Positions 50,167 through 60,955 of a stretch of 64,000 nt of DNA are shown in pieces; within the stretch, counting starts at the first letter, position 1, and each line of letters begins with the position of its first letter. This DNA is from Methanobacterium sp. UBA353. GTDB lineage: Archaea; Methanobacteriota; Methanobacteria; Methanobacteriales; Methanobacteriaceae. The stretch is taken from contig DALO01000002.1 of the NCBI GenBank assembly GCA_002496805.1, positions 62,001 through 126,000 of the forward strand. Reading direction: 5' to 3'. The notes under the pieces were generated by a model, which ran no database searches, was not told the origin of the DNA, and worked only from the letters and a program-made list of their open reading frames with translations. A program made the translations under genes and the position numbers.

Positions 50167-50784
50167 ATGGAAATCAGTATTGAAAATTATTTTCAGAAAA
50201 GATATTCGCTTTTCGCATGGCGTTCTAATACTTCACTGGTTAATAAAGTGATCATGGCCTTTTTCATGGCATGCATAACTGGAATAATGGCACAAGTTAT
50301 AATCCCCTTACCTTGGACTCCTGTACCCATCACTGCTCAAACCTTCGCTGTTTTAATGGCCGGTGTAGTTTTAGGACGTTGGTGGGGTGGAATCAGCCTA
50401 CTAATTTACTTGACAATAGGTTTATTAGGTGTGCCTTGGTTTGCTGGGTTAACCGGGGGTTACAGCATCTTTTTAGGATCAACCGGAGGATACTTCATTG
50501 GTTTCATTCTAGCTGCACTTTTCTTGGGTCACTTCACTGATAGATACACTGAATCCCGCAACATCCATTCAATGTTTGCATTAATTTCCCTGGCTAATTT
50601 CGCTCTAATCTATATTCCTGGACTTTTAGGATTGGGATTATGGATTTACATGGTTGAAGGAAACTTCCCCACAGTTTTAACCTTAATAAGTATGGGGTTT
50701 TTACCGTTTGTTTTAGGAGACTTGGTGAAAATAGGTGGAGCAGTAGCACTAACTAAAGTTATAACTCCTAAAGAAGAATATTAA
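50167..50784 (+). CDS. bioY: Biotin transporter BioY
   Basis: About 205 residues from ATG 50167 (MEISIENYFQKRYSLFAWRS) behind GGAG; an ATG at 50152 overlaps that site. BioY is the biotin-binding S component of an ECF transporter. Typical segments: MAFFMACITGIMAQVIIPLP, PVPITAQTFAVLMAGVVLG, VPWFAGLTGGYSIFLGSTGG and YFIGFILAALFLG, and the C-terminal LPFVLGDLVKIGGAVALTK. Six helices. No BioM/BioN energy-coupling genes are adjacent; they may be shared or BioY may work alone. A DUF1284 gene follows 29 bp later. Confidence 0.93.
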   Translation: MEISIENYFQKRYSLFAWRSNTSLVNKVIMAFFMACITGIMAQVIIPLPWTPVPITAQTFAVLMAGVVLGRWWGGISLLIYLTIGLLGVPWFAGLTGGYSIFLGSTGGYFIGFILAALFLGHFTDRYTESRNIHSMFALISLANFALIYIPGLLGLGLWIYMVEGNFPTVLTLISMGFLPFVLGDLVKIGGAVALTKVITPKEEY

Positions 50785-50813
50785 AAACCTAGAACTTACC
50801 AGAGGTTTTGTTC

Positions 50814-51245
50814 ATGGTGAAAAACGTCGGAGATGGCGTTAGTTCTAAGCCAATAAGGATCAGAGCCCACCACCTTCTCTGCATGCAGGGATTCCAGGGA
50901 TTTGGTTACAGTAAAGAATTCACCGAAAACATGGCTAAGATTACTGAAAAAGTCCTGCAAAACCCTTCTTCTTTTATTAAAATTGTAAATGGATCCGATT
51001 CCATCTGTGAATGTTGTCCTCATTACGATAAAGGGATATGTACTGGTGAATCATCATCTCCTAATGTTATCATGTTTATGGATTCATTAGTACTCCAAAA
51101 CTTAAAAATTGAAGAAGGATCAATCGTCTCTGCTACACAGATTTCATCGATAACCAAAAATTTAGATGGACAGACAGTTAATGAAATATGTGGAAATTGT
51201 TCCTGGAGAAAAAAATGCCTTTTTTTCCAAGAAAAGAGATTATAA
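50814..51245 (+). CDS. DUF1284 family Fe-S or metal-binding protein
   Basis: About 143 residues from the ATG in MVKNVGDGVSSKPI. The DUF1284 hallmark IRIRAHHLLCMQGFQGFGYS is at the front, with further Cys pairs in SICECCPHYDKGICTG and EICGNCSWRKKCLFF. Seven or more cysteines suggest an iron-sulfur cluster or metal site. GAGGTTTT upstream is a weak ribosome-binding region. It sits directly after bioY, so a link to biotin-dependent or cofactor chemistry is conceivable but untested. Family function unknown. Confidence 0.85.
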   Translation: MVKNVGDGVSSKPIRIRAHHLLCMQGFQGFGYSKEFTENMAKITEKVLQNPSSFIKIVNGSDSICECCPHYDKGICTGESSSPNVIMFMDSLVLQNLKIEEGSIVSATQISSITKNLDGQTVNEICGNCSWRKKCLFFQEKRL

Positions 51246-51363
51246 TCTCCTTTTATTATTAATTAAAATCTTTCTAATTTTTTTAACAAAATATACTACT
51301 AAATTTTTTATAATCTGTGGTGTTGAAATATGAACACCTGGTAAATAGGAATGAGGGGAAAAA

Positions 51364-51813
51364 ATGGAAAGTGAACACCACAAGTTTATGAACGAAGCTC
51401 GAAAAGAGGCTATAAAAAGTTTGAATGGTGGGGGAATCTCTGTTGGTGCTGTACTGGTGAAAAATGGAGAAATCATCGGCCGTGGTTATAATCAGAGGAT
51501 TCAACTCGATTCTACTATTTTACATGCTGAAATGGCATGTTTGGAAAATGCAGGCAGGATGAAAGCAGAGGATTATAAAAAAATGCATTTTTTACACTAC
51601 TCTGTCCCCCTGTGAAACGCGTTCTGGTGCAATAATATTATATCAAATTCCTGCTGTGGTTATTGGCGAAAATGAGAATTTTAAAGGGTCAGAAGAATAT
51701 CTCAGGGTCATGGTGTCACTTTGTTGAATTTAAATTCGGAATCATGTAAAAAGTTGCTTAAAAATTATATTAAAGACCATTCCCAACAGTGGGATGAAGA
51801 TATAGGATTATGA
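51364..51813 (+). pseudogene. Frameshifted cytosine/nucleoside deaminase-like gene
   Basis: The first 83 codons read like a yeast-type cytosine deaminase / TadA-fold enzyme: MNEARKEAIKSLNGGGISVG, then the zinc motif H-A-E in ILHAEMACLENAG. In the next frame follow CIFYTTLSPCETRSGAIILY with the second zinc motif P-C-E, then NENFKGSEEYL, and in a third frame HGVTLLNLNSESCKKLLKNY to the end DEDIGL. Two frameshifts (one within the A-run near 51578-51585 and one near 51706) break the gene. The relic includes all catalytic residues, so sequencing error should be checked. Confidence 0.75.
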
Positions 51814-51974
51814 TATTAATTTTCAAAATTTAAAAATAAGGCTTATATTGTTGGCATATCATTTCAACAGCAAATATTCCGCAAATCTTAAATATTCTGT
51901 GGAAACAATATTTAATATAGTAATAAATTATTTAGTTACCAATAATTGTAATCAGAAAAAGAGGGGGAATAACA

Positions 51975-52340
51975 ATGGTGAAATGGGGACCAGTAGTTGT
52001 AGGGTTTATTTTGGCTTTAGTTCTTGGCAATTTATTTGGAATATATGTTAATGAATATTGGGGTGTTAACCTTGGATTATTCATAACAGGATTTATAGTT
52101 GGATACTGGGTCCATGAAGGTATTATCGGTGGATTATGGAATGCAACAGTTGCCGGTGCATTTGGATCTATTGTTCTGGCCATATTACTTGTAATTGGGG
52201 GAACAATTTTTGGAGGGCTTGCTGGTTTTGCAACAGGTATAACAACAGGTATAACAATCATAATTGTTTCATTAATTGTTAATATAGTTTTAATGGGCGT
52301 TGGGGGCGCTATTGGTGGTTTATTAAGTGGAAAAGGATGA
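51975..52340 (+). CDS. DUF5518-type membrane protein
   Basis: 121 residues, four hydrophobic helices with many glycines: VVGFILALVLGNLFGIYV, LFITGFIVGYWVHEGIIGGL, GSIVLAILLVIGGTIFGGLA and IVNIVLMGVGGAIGGLLSG. The pattern, small Gly-rich membrane protein with a G-Y-W near the second helix, fits DUF5518, which is frequent in Methanobacteriales. GAGGGGG sequence precedes the ATG. Function unknown. Confidence 0.75.
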   Translation: MVKWGPVVVGFILALVLGNLFGIYVNEYWGVNLGLFITGFIVGYWVHEGIIGGLWNATVAGAFGSIVLAILLVIGGTIFGGLAGFATGITTGITIIIVSLIVNIVLMGVGGAIGGLLSGKG

Positions 52341-52471
52341 AACGTTAGATTATTCCTTTTTCCAATGTATAATTCATTGATCAATTGAATAATCTATATT
52401 TTTTTTAAATGGAATTTTTTTCGGGGACTACTATAATATTATCTATAAAACTATTCGAGTGAAACAATTGA

Positions 52472-53596
52472 TTAAAGATTATCCAGACATTCATCCAATA
52501 AAATTTGGGCATCCTCATTTTCCGGGTTAACAATTAGAACTTTTCTAAAACATAGCATTGCTTCTTCAAAACGGTTTAGTTCCATGAATGCAACACCTTT
52601 ATTACTTAAAAAAAATTTGTTTTCGGGTTCAAGAGAAAGTGCGCTATTATAACATTCCAATGCTTCTTTGAAACGATTCAACTCCATTAATGCATTTCCT
52701 TTCCGATTCCAAGTGGAAGCATCAGGTTCACTTTCTAAACAAAGCTCTAAAGAGCGATCATAACATTCTAAAGCATCTTCTGCACGATCAATTTGGGATA
52801 AAAGGTTTCCTTTGGCATTCCAAGCCTCAGAATTTTCTGGATTTAATTTTAAAATTTGATTGTAACATTCCAGTGCATCATCGTATTGCTCTAACATTTC
52901 AAAAATAAAACCTCTCCAATATAAGACAACTAAATTGCTATCATTAATTTTCATAGCTTCATCACTGGATTTAAGAGCATTCATTGGTTTATTCGAGTTT
53001 AAAAGAGCTATTGCCTTGTTATTCCAGATATATTCATTTTTTGGTTCTTTAATCAAGGCTTGATCATAGCATTTTAGAGCTTCATTAAATTCTCCCAGTC
53101 GCGAAAGATTGTCTCCTTTTTTATTTAAAAGATAAACATCATCAGGGTCTATTTTTAGGGCCGCAGTGTAACATATCACTGATTTATCAAATTTCCCAAT
53201 ATCAAAAAGAATATCTGCTCTTTTGGTGATCATGGCTTTTTCATTGATCTGAGCTCCTTCCCACTCTTGGATAGGGAGTTTGAAGAACCTTATCACTTGA
53301 TAAAGTGATTCATCATTAATATGTTCAGGATACATCTTCCGGAACTCAGATTCTAATTCCAAAGCATTTTCAAAACCTTCTTCACGGGCCAGAGCATCGT
53401 TTTTTATCAGATCAGCGAACTTCACCACTTCTACATCTGTCACTTCCGCTTCAAAAAGCTTTTTCCGCTCTTTGGAAACTAAATTCCAGTAGCAATGAAG
53501 GCGGTCCCCAGGTGATAATGGTGTTTTCCAGATCTTTCTGATGGTGGTTGTTTTTTTGCCGGTTACTAAATCCAAATGACGGCTTCCAAATAGCAA
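52472..53596 (-). CDS. ASCH domain fused to TPR repeats
   Basis: 374 residues from TTG. The first 100 residues are an ASCH (RNA-binding, PUA-like) domain: LVTGKKTTTIRKIW and LSPGDRLHCYWNLVSKERK, with G-K-K-T-T-T-I-R as hallmark. From about residue 125 seven TPR units follow, of which LLNKKGDNLSRLGEFNEALK, AWNAKGNLLSQIDRAEDALE and FLSNKGVAFMELNRFEEAML are clear. The start is odd: the best ribosome-binding site GGAGGGTG lies about 15 bases before the TTG but at ideal spacing from an in-frame ATA codon at 53605, which would add the residues P-I-L needed for the first ASCH strand. Non-AUG initiation at AUA is possible. Function unknown; RNA-linked scaffold is inferred. Confidence 0.8.
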   Translation of the reverse strand: MLFGSRHLDLVTGKKTTTIRKIWKTPLSPGDRLHCYWNLVSKERKKLFEAEVTDVEVVKFADLIKNDALAREEGFENALELESEFRKMYPEHINDESLYQVIRFFKLPIQEWEGAQINEKAMITKRADILFDIGKFDKSVICYTAALKIDPDDVYLLNKKGDNLSRLGEFNEALKCYDQALIKEPKNEYIWNNKAIALLNSNKPMNALKSSDEAMKINDSNLVVLYWRGFIFEMLEQYDDALECYNQILKLNPENSEAWNAKGNLLSQIDRAEDALECYDRSLELCLESEPDASTWNRKGNALMELNRFKEALECYNSALSLEPENKFFLSNKGVAFMELNRFEEAMLCFRKVLIVNPENEDAQILLDECLDNL

Positions 53597-53744
53597 GATT
53601 GGTATTTGACACCCTCCGATTTAATGATTACATAAATTTAGGCATAGGGTCACATGTGAATGGTATTTGTAAGTAGATGTTTCCCATGATAATAATTTGT
53701 AAGATTTATTCAGAGATAATTTAATCTTCTTCTATTTAATAGAT

Positions 53745-53873
53745 TCATGGAAAGAAAGTTTCACATATCATATTTACTTGAATTTTTCCATCAAATTCTG
53801 TAGTTTTAGCCTTTAAATTCCTGAAAATGGGTTTGATTTGCCGGTTGATCTCATCTTCTCGTAGGGATTTCAC
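53745..53873 (-). CDS. 42-residue ORF coupled to hisC
   Basis: A short frame begins at a GTG that overlaps the hisC stop as GTGA and reads KSLREDEINRQIKPIFRNLK, then AKTTEFDGKIQVNMICETFF and P before TGA. The four-base overlap is a classic translational coupling signal, and the sequence is polar and non-repetitive, unlike random AT-rich DNA. I do not recognise it; it could be a small protein or a truncated C-terminal piece of a former larger gene. It occupies part of the otherwise empty space between hisC and the ASCH-TPR gene. Confidence 0.4.
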   Translation of the reverse strand: MKSLREDEINRQIKPIFRNLKAKTTEFDGKIQVNMICETFFP

Positions 53874-54982
53874 ACCATTTTATCATTCAATATACTTCGC
53901 AGGATATCTATAAACTTTTCATCTTCTTCGATAGTTGCGACACTTACCCTTATCCAGTAATCATCTAATCCACGGAAAGAACTACAATTTCTAACAATTA
54001 TACCATTTTTCATTAACTTTTCAGTGATTTGTTCGGAATTCATTCCAGTATTGCGTATATCGACGAGCAGATAATTGGCAAATGACTTAAAAACTTTTAA
54101 TTCAGGAAATTTTGACATTTCCTTATATAAAAATTCTCGACTTTCAATAGATAATTTAGTGGACTCTTTAAGGTAGTTTGGATCATCTAAAGTGGCTGAT
54201 GCAGCTATATGAGAAAGTTTTATAAGGCTGAAAACGGGTTTAACTCGGTGCATGTATTCTATGAATTTTTTTCGACCTATCCCATAACCGATCCTCATAC
54301 CGGCAAGTCCCATTACCTTAGAAAAAGTTCTAAGTATAAAAAGATTATCATACTCCTCTAAAAGGTCCACGTTGTTTTTCTCTGAAAACTCCCAGTATGC
54401 TTCGTCAACAACTACCAGAGCATCAGTACGTTCCAGAATGGTTTGAATATCTTTCTTTTCAATGAGCCCGCCAGTTGGATTATTAGGTGTGCACAAAAAA
54501 ATTACTTTTGTCTTTGCAGATATAGCTTCCAATACAGATTTCACATCTAAACAGTTTTTTTCAACATTCCAGCGAGCATAAATTGGTGTAGCTCCATATA
54601 TGCTGAATGTAAATTCATAGTACATGTAAGTGGGTGAATGTACAATGTATTCATCACCAGGTTCAATCAAGGTCTTAGCCAGAACATCAAGGATTTCATC
54701 TGCACCATCTCCTCCAATAATAATTTTTTCAGAATTTACACCAGAGTAAGATGCTATTTTATCCTTCAAATCATCAATATTTGATTCAGGATAAGTATTT
54801 ATCAAATGAAGACTTTTTTTTAGGGTTTTAATAGCATGGGGTGACGGGCCAAGAGGATTTTCATTGGAACCCATTCTGATTATAGTGGCAGGGTCAAGAC
54901 CATAAACACGAGCCAAATCCTCATTTGATCTACCTGGAACATATGGATCCAGTTCTCGGACTGTTTTTTTTATTTTAACCAT
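53870..54982 (-). CDS. hisC: Histidinol-phosphate aminotransferase
   Basis: 370 residues, fold-type I PLP enzyme that transaminates imidazole-acetol phosphate in histidine synthesis. Motifs: RMGSNENPLGPSPHAIKTL at the front, IFLCTPNNPTGGLIEK, VVDEAYWEF (Asp/Tyr contact PLP), TFSKVMGLAGMRIGYGIG with the Schiff-base Lys, and RNCSSFRGLDDYWIRVS with the substrate-binding Arg. Typical archaeal length. It follows the gamma-carbonic anhydrase gene by 35 bp, in a same-strand run from S3Ae onward. Other his genes are not in the window. Confidence 0.93.
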   Translation of the reverse strand: MVKIKKTVRELDPYVPGRSNEDLARVYGLDPATIIRMGSNENPLGPSPHAIKTLKKSLHLINTYPESNIDDLKDKIASYSGVNSEKIIIGGDGADEILDVLAKTLIEPGDEYIVHSPTYMYYEFTFSIYGATPIYARWNVEKNCLDVKSVLEAISAKTKVIFLCTPNNPTGGLIEKKDIQTILERTDALVVVDEAYWEFSEKNNVDLLEEYDNLFILRTFSKVMGLAGMRIGYGIGRKKFIEYMHRVKPVFSLIKLSHIAASATLDDPNYLKESTKLSIESREFLYKEMSKFPELKVFKSFANYLLVDIRNTGMNSEQITEKLMKNGIIVRNCSSFRGLDDYWIRVSVATIEEDEKFIDILRSILNDKMV

Positions 54983-55017
54983 TAAATCAATCCTTCTTTA
55001 ATAATCTTCAAAATCAT

Positions 55018-55518
55018 TTATTCAGACTTATTGTTATCTCCAATCCTTGTTTTAATAGCAAATTTTGAATAACGTAATGCATTGTCTTTGATCTTCTGAA
55101 ATTCATCTTTTTTAAGTTTTCGCACTACTTTAGCAGGCACGCCCATTATTAAGCTAGATTCTGGGAAGATCTTTCCTTCAGTAACTACAGCACCTGCAGC
55201 AACAATACTATTTTTCTTAATGTGACTGCCATTAAGAACTGTTGCATTCATTCCAACAACACAGTTATCTTCAACTATACAACCATGAAGCACTGCGGCA
55301 TGCCCCACTGAAACATGATTTCCTAATTTAAGTGGAAAACCTTGTGAAGAGTGTAAAACACAGTTATCTTGGACATTGGAATAATTTCCAATTGTTATTG
55401 TTTCTATGTCTCCCCTAATCACAGCATTATACCACACTGAGGAGTTAAAACCTATAAAAACCTCACCGATAATGTGGGCTCCGGGAAAAATTGTGACAGT
55501 GTGATGTATCATATTCAA
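55018..55518 (-). CDS. Gamma-carbonic-anhydrase family hexapeptide protein
   Basis: 166 residues of left-handed beta-helix hexapeptide repeats (IGEVFIGFNSSVWYNAVIRG, IGNYSNVQDNCVLHSSQGFP, VSVGHAAVLHGCIVEDNCVV, VGMNATVLNG) with the three metal-binding histidines expected of Cam-type carbonic anhydrases: H in VLHSS, and the H-x4-H pair in VGHAAVLHG. The C-terminal helix is VPAKVVRKLKKDEFQKIKDN. Relatives (YrdA, PaaY, Cam) are zinc/iron carbonic anhydrases or thioesterases. The family N-terminus is MIHHTVTIFPGAHI; the two Met codons at the start are equivalent. Confidence 0.88.
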   Translation of the reverse strand: MNMIHHTVTIFPGAHIIGEVFIGFNSSVWYNAVIRGDIETITIGNYSNVQDNCVLHSSQGFPLKLGNHVSVGHAAVLHGCIVEDNCVVGMNATVLNGSHIKKNSIVAAGAVVTEGKIFPESSLIMGVPAKVVRKLKKDEFQKIKDNALRYSKFAIKTRIGDNNKSE

Positions 55519-55653
55519 ATTTATGCTTTTGAATAATAAAAAGATTTCATAAGGAAAACAATTTCTGTAAAACCATAAAAAAACTTCTTTAATAAAAAAA
55601 AACGGAAATAATTAAATTAAGGAAAATTTGATAAAACCATTATTTGGCGCAGA

Positions 55654-56934
55654 TCATTTTTTATCTTTTATTTCTTGGGTTTGATGATGTATAACAACTT
55701 TATTATTTGGTATGTCTCGATAGATTATGGCACCAGAACCTACTGATGAATTCAAACCAACGGTAACTCCTGGATTGAAACTGGAATTGATTCCAGTTTT
55801 AACTCCATCTGCAAATATAACTCCCATTTTACGTCGGCCACTGTCAATTCTTTTACCTTTAACTGTTACTTTAATACCTTCATCATCGAAACGCAAGTTG
55901 GCAATATTGGTACCAGCTGCAATGTTACAATTAGCCCCAATAATTGAGTCACCCACGTAAGATAGGTGATTTACATTAGTCCCATCCATGATTATAGAAT
56001 TTTTAATTTCAACAGCATTACCCACATTTACATCATCACCGATGGAGGTGTGCCTACGCAAGAAGGTGTTGGGTCCAACATCACAGTTGGCTCCGATATA
56101 AACAGGACCCATAATATAGGTGCCTGAACGAATGATACTGCCTTTTTTCAGTATGATTGGCCCATGAATGGTAACGCCCTCTTCTATTTCTCCTTCAATT
56201 ATGGATTCTGAGACTTCCAGATAATGTTCATTTAATTCCAAAAATTCCCATGGTCTTCCAACATCAATCCATTTATCATGGGATATTAGGCCTAAAACTT
56301 TTTTCCCCTGACTGATCTGGATTTTGAGTGAATCTGTTATTTCATATTCTCCTCTTTCAGATTTTTCAGTCTTTTTTATGGCTTGGAATATGTTACGGTC
56401 AAAAAGGTATATGCCCGCATTGATAAGGTCACTGGGAGCATCTTCAATGGATGGTTTTTCAACAATGTCTTTAATAAAGTCTCCTTCAAGTTTAACTACT
56501 CCAAATGAGGAAGGATCATCCACTTTTGTGAGTACTAAGATGGATTGGGCTTGAGATTCATAATATTTATTAATTAAATTTTTTATTAGTTCGTTACCTA
56601 ATATTATATCTCCATTAATCACTATAATTGCTTCATCATCTTTATTCATAGTATTTGCCATTTGTCCGATGGCGTGAGCAGTTCCTAAACGTTTTTCCTG
56701 AGTGACGTAGTCAATGTTAACTCCAAAGTCGCTCCCATTTTTAAAATGATCTTCAACAGATTCTTTTTGGTAACCAACTACCATAGTAACATTTTTTATA
56801 CCCGCATCCCTTAATGCTTCTACATTATATTCTAAGAGTGGCTTTCCACCTACAGGGAGCATTGTTTTTGGTCTGGTGAGTGTTAGGGGCCTCATTCTAG
56901 TCCCTTCACCGGCAGTAAGTATAACAGCTCTCAT
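55654..56934 (-). CDS. glmU: Bifunctional sugar-1-phosphate nucleotidyltransferase / acetyltransferase (GlmU-like)
   Basis: 426 residues. The N-terminal nucleotidyltransferase has LTAGEGTRMRPLTLTRPKTM, then INGDIILG and SYVGDSIIGANC in the C-terminal left-handed beta-helix, which should acetylate glucosamine-1-phosphate and then transfer UMP to give UDP-GlcNAc. Archaeal homologues have this same domain order. It lies 75 bp after glmM, whose product is its substrate, so the pair makes UDP-GlcNAc for surface glycans, pseudomurein and archaeal lipids. The start is ATG (MRAVILTAGEGTR). Confidence 0.9.
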   Translation of the reverse strand: MRAVILTAGEGTRMRPLTLTRPKTMLPVGGKPLLEYNVEALRDAGIKNVTMVVGYQKESVEDHFKNGSDFGVNIDYVTQEKRLGTAHAIGQMANTMNKDDEAIIVINGDIILGNELIKNLINKYYESQAQSILVLTKVDDPSSFGVVKLEGDFIKDIVEKPSIEDAPSDLINAGIYLFDRNIFQAIKKTEKSERGEYEITDSLKIQISQGKKVLGLISHDKWIDVGRPWEFLELNEHYLEVSESIIEGEIEEGVTIHGPIILKKGSIIRSGTYIMGPVYIGANCDVGPNTFLRRHTSIGDDVNVGNAVEIKNSIIMDGTNVNHLSYVGDSIIGANCNIAAGTNIANLRFDDEGIKVTVKGKRIDSGRRKMGVIFADGVKTGINSSFNPGVTVGLNSSVGSGAIIYRDIPNNKVVIHHQTQEIKDKK

Positions 56935-57008
56935 ATGACTTCCTCTATTAATTTTTAATCCATTAATTTAATTATAGTATAATGTTGATCAGATAAAAAA
57001 TTTAGTTT

Positions 57009-58361
57009 TTAAATTAATTTATTAATGAACCTTGCAGAATTTTCATGTATCATTTTGGCTTTTTGTTCCGTTTTCCCCTCTAAAGTTATCCTAATAAATG
57101 ATTCAGTACCGGAAGGTCTTACAAGAACCCAACTGCCATCAGAAAAAGATATTCTAACTCCATCTTTAAGGTTTACATCCATCACATCATCGAAAATTAG
57201 GGCCAGTTCAGATTTTGCTTTTTTCATTATGCTTTCTTTTTGATCTTTATGACAATCGATTTTATCTCTAATTGTGGGGTAACTTGGAATCTCTTTTAAG
57301 AGTTTTGATAGGGGTCCTTTACTCTGAACAAGTTCAATAACTCTTAACGCAGATAAAATGCCATCTGGGCACATACAAAACTGGGGATGTAGCCATGTTC
57401 CTGATGGTTCACCTCCAAATGTGGCATTTATTTTATGGATCATCTCCGCAACATGGACATCACCTACTTTGGTTCTTTCTACGTTGCCTCCCACTTTTTC
57501 CATAGCATTATCAATACATGCTGAGGCGTCTACAGTGGTAACCACACATCCGCCAATGTTTGCTGATATCAGGGCTAATAATTTATCAAAATCAGCCATT
57601 TGTCCGTTTTCATCCACTGCTACCATTCTGTCAGCATCACCATCATGTGCTATGCCTAAATCGGCTCCTATGGCTTTTACCACATTCATTAATTCCTGCA
57701 AATTAGCAGCAGATGGTTCTGGGTTTCTCCCTGGGAAAAAACCATCAGGTTGTGCATTTAAACTCACTACTTGGCAACCAGCTTTTCTAAGGATTAAAGG
57801 TGAAAGATAACTTGCAGCACCATTGGCACAATCAACAACTACCTTAAGATCTGTTTGAAAATTCAACAAGTTGAGAATATCTTTAATATAATCATTAATA
57901 ACGTAACTTGCATCTTCAATTTTTCCAATATCATGCCAGGAAGCATTAATAAAATTTTTTTGGTGAATTATTTTTTCAATTATTCTTTCCTGTTTCTGGA
58001 GATAAGCCATACCATCTGGATTCCATAATTTAATTCCATTATCAGGTGATTGGTTATGGGAGGCAGTAATCATTACTCCGGCATCGGCTCCTAGTTTCAT
58101 GGTAGCATATCCAACCACTGGTGTGGGAACCATTCCCAAAGTCAAAACATTACAACCACCCTGCAGGATACCGGAACTGACAGCTCTTTCTAGCATTTGG
58201 TTAGAAGTTCTGGTGTCATATCCCATTACTACATTATTTCCTTTGCCTAAATAGGTTGAAATTGCTTTTCCAATATCTAAAGCAAGTTCTGGAGTTATTT
58301 CATCTTCTACTTTCCCTCTTATGCCTGAGGTGCCGAAGAGTTTAGGAATTTCAGTTCCCAT
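57009..58361 (-). CDS. glmM: Phosphoglucosamine mutase
   Basis: 450 residues, interconverts glucosamine-6-phosphate and glucosamine-1-phosphate. The phosphoserine loop ITASHNQSPDNG (Ser101) is present, as are KLFGTSGIRGKV near the start, the metal-binding AHDGDADRMVAVDE and the sugar-binding GGEPSGTW, with the phosphate-binding RPSGTESFIRIT at the C-terminus. It begins three bases after the apgM stop codon and precedes the GlmU-like gene. Archaeal GlmM can also act on mannose or glucose phosphates to some degree. Confidence 0.93.
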   Translation of the reverse strand: MGTEIPKLFGTSGIRGKVEDEITPELALDIGKAISTYLGKGNNVVMGYDTRTSNQMLERAVSSGILQGGCNVLTLGMVPTPVVGYATMKLGADAGVMITASHNQSPDNGIKLWNPDGMAYLQKQERIIEKIIHQKNFINASWHDIGKIEDASYVINDYIKDILNLLNFQTDLKVVVDCANGAASYLSPLILRKAGCQVVSLNAQPDGFFPGRNPEPSAANLQELMNVVKAIGADLGIAHDGDADRMVAVDENGQMADFDKLLALISANIGGCVVTTVDASACIDNAMEKVGGNVERTKVGDVHVAEMIHKINATFGGEPSGTWLHPQFCMCPDGILSALRVIELVQSKGPLSKLLKEIPSYPTIRDKIDCHKDQKESIMKKAKSELALIFDDVMDVNLKDGVRISFSDGSWVLVRPSGTESFIRITLEGKTEQKAKMIHENSARFINKLI

Positions 58362-58364
58362 AAT

Positions 58365-59591
<1,227 letters not shown>

Positions 59592-59595
59592 TTTA

Positions 59596-60273
59596 TCACC
59601 ATAACATCCATACCATGACATTTCCCAGTAAAGCCCCAGTTAATGTAGCAAGAAGATTTACATGTTCATTATTAAGATAACCTTTAATCTCTAACATGGC
59701 TCCCAGTATACTATCCACAAAACAGCCAACAGATCCAGCTACCAATGCAATTGTCAGTGTTTTTGCAAGATCAGGATACACTCCCAGCATGTAGGCAGCC
59801 AAACCAATTAACCCTGCTCCAAGAATTCCAGCTATGGTTCCAACAACTGAAATTCCCCCATCTGTGCCTGGAGGAACTCTTTTAAAGTTAGTTATGAGTC
59901 TTGGAGTTGTGACAACTCCCACCTCGCTGGCCATAGTGTCAGCAGTGGCGGTGGCTATGGAACCTATGAATCCTGCGTAGTTACCAAAAGCAGCCATGAC
60001 AAATGCCACAATCCCATTCGATACTACATTTTTGAGGGTTCTAGTTCCTTCGTATACTCCAATTTCTTTTTTATAATCGTTTTTGTATCGGGTGAATCCT
60101 ACTCCCAGAATTAAAAATAAGAAAATTAAAAAAAGCCAGTTTACACCGGCAGCAAATATGATGATCACACCCATTATGATCATAAAAATGGATCCCAAGA
60201 GATCCAGGGCTTTTTTTGCATAGGTAATAAGCCCTATGATCACCAGGAGAACCACATATTCCCAGATAATCAT
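59596..60273 (-). CDS. DUF92/TIGR00297 membrane protein, phytyl-phosphate-kinase-like
   Basis: 225 residues with about six transmembrane helices. The DUF92 signature is NVVSNGIVAFVMAAFGNYAG then SIATATADTMASEVGVVTTP and GGISVVGTIAGILGAGLIGL, with the A-D-T-M-A-S-E-V-G motif typical of VTE6-type prenyl-phosphate kinases in plants and cyanobacteria. By that homology it may phosphorylate prenyl monophosphates, which in an archaeon could salvage isoprenoid precursors; this is inference. It is 12 bp downstream of S3Ae and four bases upstream of apgM. Confidence 0.85.
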   Translation of the reverse strand: MIIWEYVVLLVIIGLITYAKKALDLLGSIFMIIMGVIIIFAAGVNWLFLIFLFLILGVGFTRYKNDYKKEIGVYEGTRTLKNVVSNGIVAFVMAAFGNYAGFIGSIATATADTMASEVGVVTTPRLITNFKRVPPGTDGGISVVGTIAGILGAGLIGLAAYMLGVYPDLAKTLTIALVAGSVGCFVDSILGAMLEIKGYLNNEHVNLLATLTGALLGNVMVWMLW

Positions 60274-60285
60274 CTGTCTCCCAGA

Positions 60286-60894
<609 letters not shown>

Positions 60895-60927
60895 GTATTA
60901 TTTGGTAAGATTCCGTAAGATTCTATA

Positions 60928-60955
60928 TAGAACTCGCGGTTCTAGTATAAATTCA
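60928..60955 (-). promoter_or_regulatory. S3Ae promoter with overlapping 17-bp palindrome
   Basis: On the minus strand an AT box (gaatttatac, about 60955-60945) is followed by TAGAAC-cgcga-GTTCTA at 60944-60928, an inverted repeat with 6-bp arms and 5-bp spacer. This puts the dyad between TATA box and expected transcription start, where a repressor would block polymerase. Confidence 0.45.
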
